From: Alphaproteobacteria bacterium UBA3650
GTDB taxonomy: Bacteria > Pseudomonadota > Alphaproteobacteria > CAAHEQ01 > UBA3637
Length of the DNA stretch: 16,142 bases
Direction of reading: 5' to 3'
Assembly: GCA_002373815.1 (NCBI GenBank)
Contig: DFKH01000099.1
Span: 1 to 16,142, forward strand
The position numbers and the translations under genes were made by a program. Under the pieces are notes generated by a model that did no database searches, was not told where the DNA came from, and saw only the letters and a program-made list of their open reading frames with translations. The first letter of the stretch is position 1. Each line of letters starts with the position of its first letter. Shown here one piece after another: positions 13,615-16,142 of this stretch.

Positions 13615-14893
13615 CTTGCAATTCCTTTGGAATTAAATGTTCATCCGACACATCAAATGGGGATGGTGCATTTGGCACATTTAACACCTTCACAACATAA
13701 TCATTCTGCCAAACTGGATTTTGTTTCAGTTGATTAAAAGCCCAACGGCACTCATCCATCTCACCCACACACTCAAAGGGTTTATGTCCTGAAAGCCCCA
13801 GTAATTCACGATAACCCTCCATTTGGTTTCCATCATCAAGTGGGTTGGTACCCACCACACGAATCAATGTCTTTTTATCCATAAACGGTGCCAAGATTAA
13901 AAAGACAAAGCGACATTTATCACAAGCACCACACCACCTGTTCAACCGCTTATTTAAATCCAATTTAAACGCTTTATTGCAGCTTGTAAACACATCAAAA
14001 TAGGTCTTGCATTTTTCAGCAAATAACTTTGCAATATGGGCTTCCGAAATTGGACGCAACAAAGAAAAATACCGGAAGTCTGGTGTGATTTCCTGAGTCA
14101 GATTAAAAAACATTTTTTCAAATTCAAACGATTTAGACCATTGATGATTGATGATCAAATTGCCTTGTTTCATATTACCGCTGTTAGCCGATTTTTCACA
14201 CGCCATTACGACATACTTTTCATGGCGCAAAATGGCCAAAGTCCATAATAAAAATGCCAACACACCCGTAATAGGAATGTGTCCATTGTGCGATTGCCCT
14301 GATTCATTTAGTTTCATCAATTTCGGATCTATTATCCGCTTGAATGTTATATAAGGAAAACCCGATTTTTCCGCACAAGCACTTTGTGATTTGGATCCCC
14401 CACACGCCACACCAGTTGCTGAGATATTTAATTCCTTTAATAATTCCATCACCACACAAGAATCTTTGCCACCACCCACAGGTACTAATGCTTTTTGTTC
14501 AAAAGGCAAGGCAATTGTGTCTGTTTTGCTCTCCCCTGATGGAAAATTTATTTTTCCTTGTAAATTGAGGTTATTTTTAATGGCGAACTCACCTAATCCT
14601 TTTAAATAGTATGTATCAAAAAAGGTTGCTTGCGCTTTTGTGAGTGTGCCAGATTTCACTTGAATTTCATCGGGCAAAAAGGCTTTATAATAGCTGATTC
14701 CACAGGCTATATGTGCTAAAAACAAAACTTGATCTAGGGCTTTTTCTTCCTCTTTATTTAGTTCAAATGGCGCATTGGGGAAGATGATTTTTTCAGTAAA
14801 AGTTGAACCATCCGATACGCGGTATGAAAAGGACACTTCTCCTACCGTCTTCTCGAAATGATATGCATCAAAATAAAAAATTGACTGTTTCAC
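13589..14893 (-). CDS. murL: UDP-MurNAc-L-Ala-L-Glu epimerase MurL
   Basis: This 434-residue protein matches the MurL pattern. MurL, described in Xanthomonas, inverts the terminal L-Glu of UDP-MurNAc-L-Ala-L-Glu to D-Glu by an ATP-dependent route, bypassing glutamate racemase. Seen: VPVGGGKDS (137-145, a PP-loop-like ATP site), NGHIPITG (203-210), INHQWSKSFEFE (248-259), SLLRPISE (277-284), FTSCNKAF (302-309), WCGACDKCRFVFL (320-332, a CxxC-containing stretch) and GLSGHKPFECVGE (366-378). The start is GTG at 14893, with AAGGA 6-7 bases upstream; the open frame extends upstream through the promoter and is not used there. It overlaps murD, so the two are co-translated. Such proteins are sometimes mislabelled as endonucleases. 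Confidence 0.88.
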   Translation of the reverse strand: MKQSIFYFDAYHFEKTVGEVSFSYRVSDGSTFTEKIIFPNAPFELNKEEEKALDQVLFLAHIACGISYYKAFLPDEIQVKSGTLTKAQATFFDTYYLKGLGEFAIKNNLNLQGKINFPSGESKTDTIALPFEQKALVPVGGGKDSCVVMELLKELNISATGVACGGSKSQSACAEKSGFPYITFKRIIDPKLMKLNESGQSHNGHIPITGVLAFLLWTLAILRHEKYVVMACEKSANSGNMKQGNLIINHQWSKSFEFEKMFFNLTQEITPDFRYFSLLRPISEAHIAKLFAEKCKTYFDVFTSCNKAFKLDLNKRLNRWCGACDKCRFVFLILAPFMDKKTLIRVVGTNPLDDGNQMEGYRELLGLSGHKPFECVGEMDECRWAFNQLKQNPVWQNDYVVKVLNVPNAPSPFDVSDEHLIPKELQDVMARFRA

Positions 14894-14901
14894 CTTTTTC
14901 C

Positions 14902-14928
14902 TTGATTTTTTGAATTTTTCTTTATAAT
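14902..14928 (+). promoter_or_regulatory. possible promoter of the Sel1-pepN unit
   Basis: TTGATT (14902-14907) and a perfect TATAAT (14923-14928) are only 15 bases apart, shorter than optimal. An AAAGGAG ribosome binding site follows at 14950-14956. It overlaps the oppositely directed murL promoter. Confidence 0.4.
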
Positions 14929-14952
14929 ATAAAATTGTTGAGGGGTTGTAAA
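14924..14952 (-). promoter_or_regulatory. promoter of murL-murD
   Basis: On the minus strand, TTTACA (14952-14947) and TATTAT (14929-14924) are separated by 17 bases. Transcription would start near 14917, leaving a leader of about 24 bases with AAGGA before the GTG start. Its -35 lies over the ribosome binding site of the divergent Sel1 gene. Confidence 0.6.
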
Positions 14953-14961
14953 GGAGTAAAA

Positions 14962-15465
14962 ATGCGTATTTTGAAAAAATTATTCTTGTTCCTTGTTGTT
15001 TTATCCCTCTTTTTTGTTGCAAGTTTAATTTATTACCATCAAGTTTTTGAACCACATCATTGTTTATCTGGGAATGTTGATGTACATCATCCTGATTATG
15101 TCAAATGCGGTCCCATAGTTGAACAAGATTTGTTGGCTAAGGCCCAAAATGGAGATATTGAAGCAGCCTACAAATTGGCTTTACTTTACGATACGGGAGA
15201 TCGTGTGCCTGAAAACAGGGAAAGAGCTATTTATTGGCTACAAAAAGCCGAACAAGCTAACTTAGCCGATGCGCAGTATGTCATGGCTGTTTGGGCAGAG
15301 CGCAAATATTTTGGCCCTGCCAGCAAGGAATTAGTTTTGCCCATGTATGAGGCTGCTGCTCGTCAAGGTCACTTAAATGCTATGAAAAGTTTAGCCAATA
15401 TTTACCGTGAAATAGATCAAGAAAAACACAAATTTTGGATGAAAAGGATTAGACGTTACAAATGA
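14962..15465 (+). CDS. membrane-anchored Sel1-repeat protein
   Basis: This encodes a 167-residue protein. The start at 14962 has AAAGGAG 5 bases upstream; the TTG at 14935 has none. A basic MRILKK leads into one hydrophobic helix (about residues 7-25) that is probably an uncleaved anchor. Two cysteines (HHC and VKCG, about 34 and 49) could pair in the periplasm. From about residue 57 it has two to three Sel1-like/TPR-type helical repeats: NGDIEAAYKLALLYDTG with ERAIYWLQKAE, then NLADAQYVMAVWAE and GHLNAMKSLANIY. Sel1 repeats usually bind partner proteins. The partner is unknown. Its TGA overlaps the pepN ATG (ATGA), so the two are translationally coupled, which is the only functional hint. 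Confidence 0.85.
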   Translation: MRILKKLFLFLVVLSLFFVASLIYYHQVFEPHHCLSGNVDVHHPDYVKCGPIVEQDLLAKAQNGDIEAAYKLALLYDTGDRVPENRERAIYWLQKAEQANLADAQYVMAVWAERKYFGPASKELVLPMYEAAARQGHLNAMKSLANIYREIDQEKHKFWMKRIRRYK

Positions 15466-16142
15466 CATTTTATCGTAATGAATATGTTGCACCCCATTAT
15501 CGGTTGCCAAAGACAGAATTAGTTTTTACTTTAAACCCGACTAAGACTATTGTTGAGGCATTACTTCATTTTGAAGATTATCAAGTAGGCAAAACACTTG
15601 TCTTGGATGGTATTGATTTGTTACTCAAGGAAATTTTGTTGGATGGAAAGCCCTGTACCTATAAACAAGGAAAAGAAACGTTGACTCTTACGCCATCGAA
15701 AAAATCTTTTACTCTTAAAACAATTGTGGAAATAAATCCAGAGGCCAACACTTGTTTGGCTGGACTTTATATGTCTAATGGCTTGTTCACAACCCAAAAT
15801 GAGCCTCAAGGTTTTCGTCGCATTACCTATTTTCCCGATCATCCAGATGTTTTAAGCACCTATACCGTCACGATTAAAGCAAATCAAAAAACCTATCCTG
15901 TACGGCTTTCCAATGGAAATGTAATTAAAGAAACCGCCTCTTCTATCACCTACCACGATCCATATCCAAAACCATGCTATTTGTTCGCTTTGGTTGCTGG
16001 AAAATTAGATGTTCTGACAGATTCTTACACGACAAAGTCTGGCAAAAAAGTTGCCCTTTATCTTTACTGTGAACCGGGCAAAAAAGAACGCCTTACATTT
16101 GCTATGGAATCCTTAAAAAAAGCGATGAAGTGGGATGAAGAT
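15462..16142 (+). CDS. pepN: aminopeptidase N, PepN type (3' end cut by window edge)
   Basis: Partial gene: 227 codons of a protein that is usually about 870 residues. PepN is an M1-family zinc metallopeptidase that removes N-terminal residues from cytoplasmic peptides. Seen: the N-terminal MTFYRNEYVAPHYRL, in line with the KDYxxPxY opening of bacterial PepN, then a beta-rich domain with GLYMSNGLFTTQNEPQGFRR and ITYFPDHPDVLSTY (the usual TQCEAEGFRRITYF-x-DRPDV region) and HDPYPKPCYLFALVAG. The GAMEN and HEXXH zinc motifs lie beyond the edge, so activity cannot be judged. The ATG overlaps the Sel1 gene stop by 4 bases. No ribosome binding site of its own is obvious, consistent with re-initiation coupling. 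Confidence 0.93.
   Translation, partial: MTFYRNEYVAPHYRLPKTELVFTLNPTKTIVEALLHFEDYQVGKTLVLDGIDLLLKEILLDGKPCTYKQGKETLTLTPSKKSFTLKTIVEINPEANTCLAGLYMSNGLFTTQNEPQGFRRITYFPDHPDVLSTYTVTIKANQKTYPVRLSNGNVIKETASSITYHDPYPKPCYLFALVAGKLDVLTDSYTTKSGKKVALYLYCEPGKKERLTFAMESLKKAMKWDED

Noticed and set aside
13589..14893. Endonuclease or tRNA-thiolation PP-loop enzyme
   Set aside because: The GGGKDS loop alone would allow this, but the remaining conserved blocks and the coupling to murD fit MurL much better.

Overview
The window looks like chromosomal DNA of an AT-rich alphaproteobacterium, probably one of the poorly cultured host-associated lineages. The evidence is the N-terminus of RecG, which has the usual alphaproteobacterial opening, a SlyX protein ending in PPPHY, a tiny LptM-like lipoprotein and a PepN-type aminopeptidase N. 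Two genes are atypical: glutamyl-tRNA synthetase resembles the long clostridial form, and a MurD/MurL pair points to the epimerase route to D-glutamate in peptidoglycan. A gut habitat is only an inference from the clostridial-looking GltX. Both window edges cut genes (recG on the left, pepN on the right).

Layout. 1-1672 (minus): a small secreted protein followed 7 bases later by recG. 1796-2599 (plus): an orphan membrane protein with VirB8-like features, whose stop codon directly abuts the convergent argS stop. 2600-4339 (minus): argS, divergent from gltX (4443-6077, plus); their promoters share a -35 region. slyX overlaps the gltX stop. 6318-7774 (plus): LptM-like lipoprotein, LOG-family nucleosidase and trmN6, with two promoters placed so that the transcripts should start at or next to the AUG (leaderless). 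A bidirectional terminator (7780-7801) separates this from rplT and rpmI (minus), which are driven by a perfect consensus promoter and have no infC.

8570-12382 (plus) is the standout: a 1270-residue exported, extremely cysteine-rich protein of unknown function. It contains a tandem array of exact 162-bp (54-residue) units and a second, older repeat family. 12451-14893 (minus) is murL-murD with overlapping reading frames. In the family where this was worked out, MurD2 adds L-Glu to UDP-MurNAc-L-Ala and MurL epimerises the terminal Glu. From 14962 (plus) a membrane-anchored Sel1-repeat protein overlaps pepN by 4 bases.

Most genes here are translation or cell-envelope housekeeping in short operons with clear AAGGAG-type ribosome binding sites. 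No tRNA, rRNA, CRISPR array, transposase, integrase or phage gene was seen. The best candidates for undescribed biology are the cysteine-rich repeat protein and the orphan VirB8-like protein.
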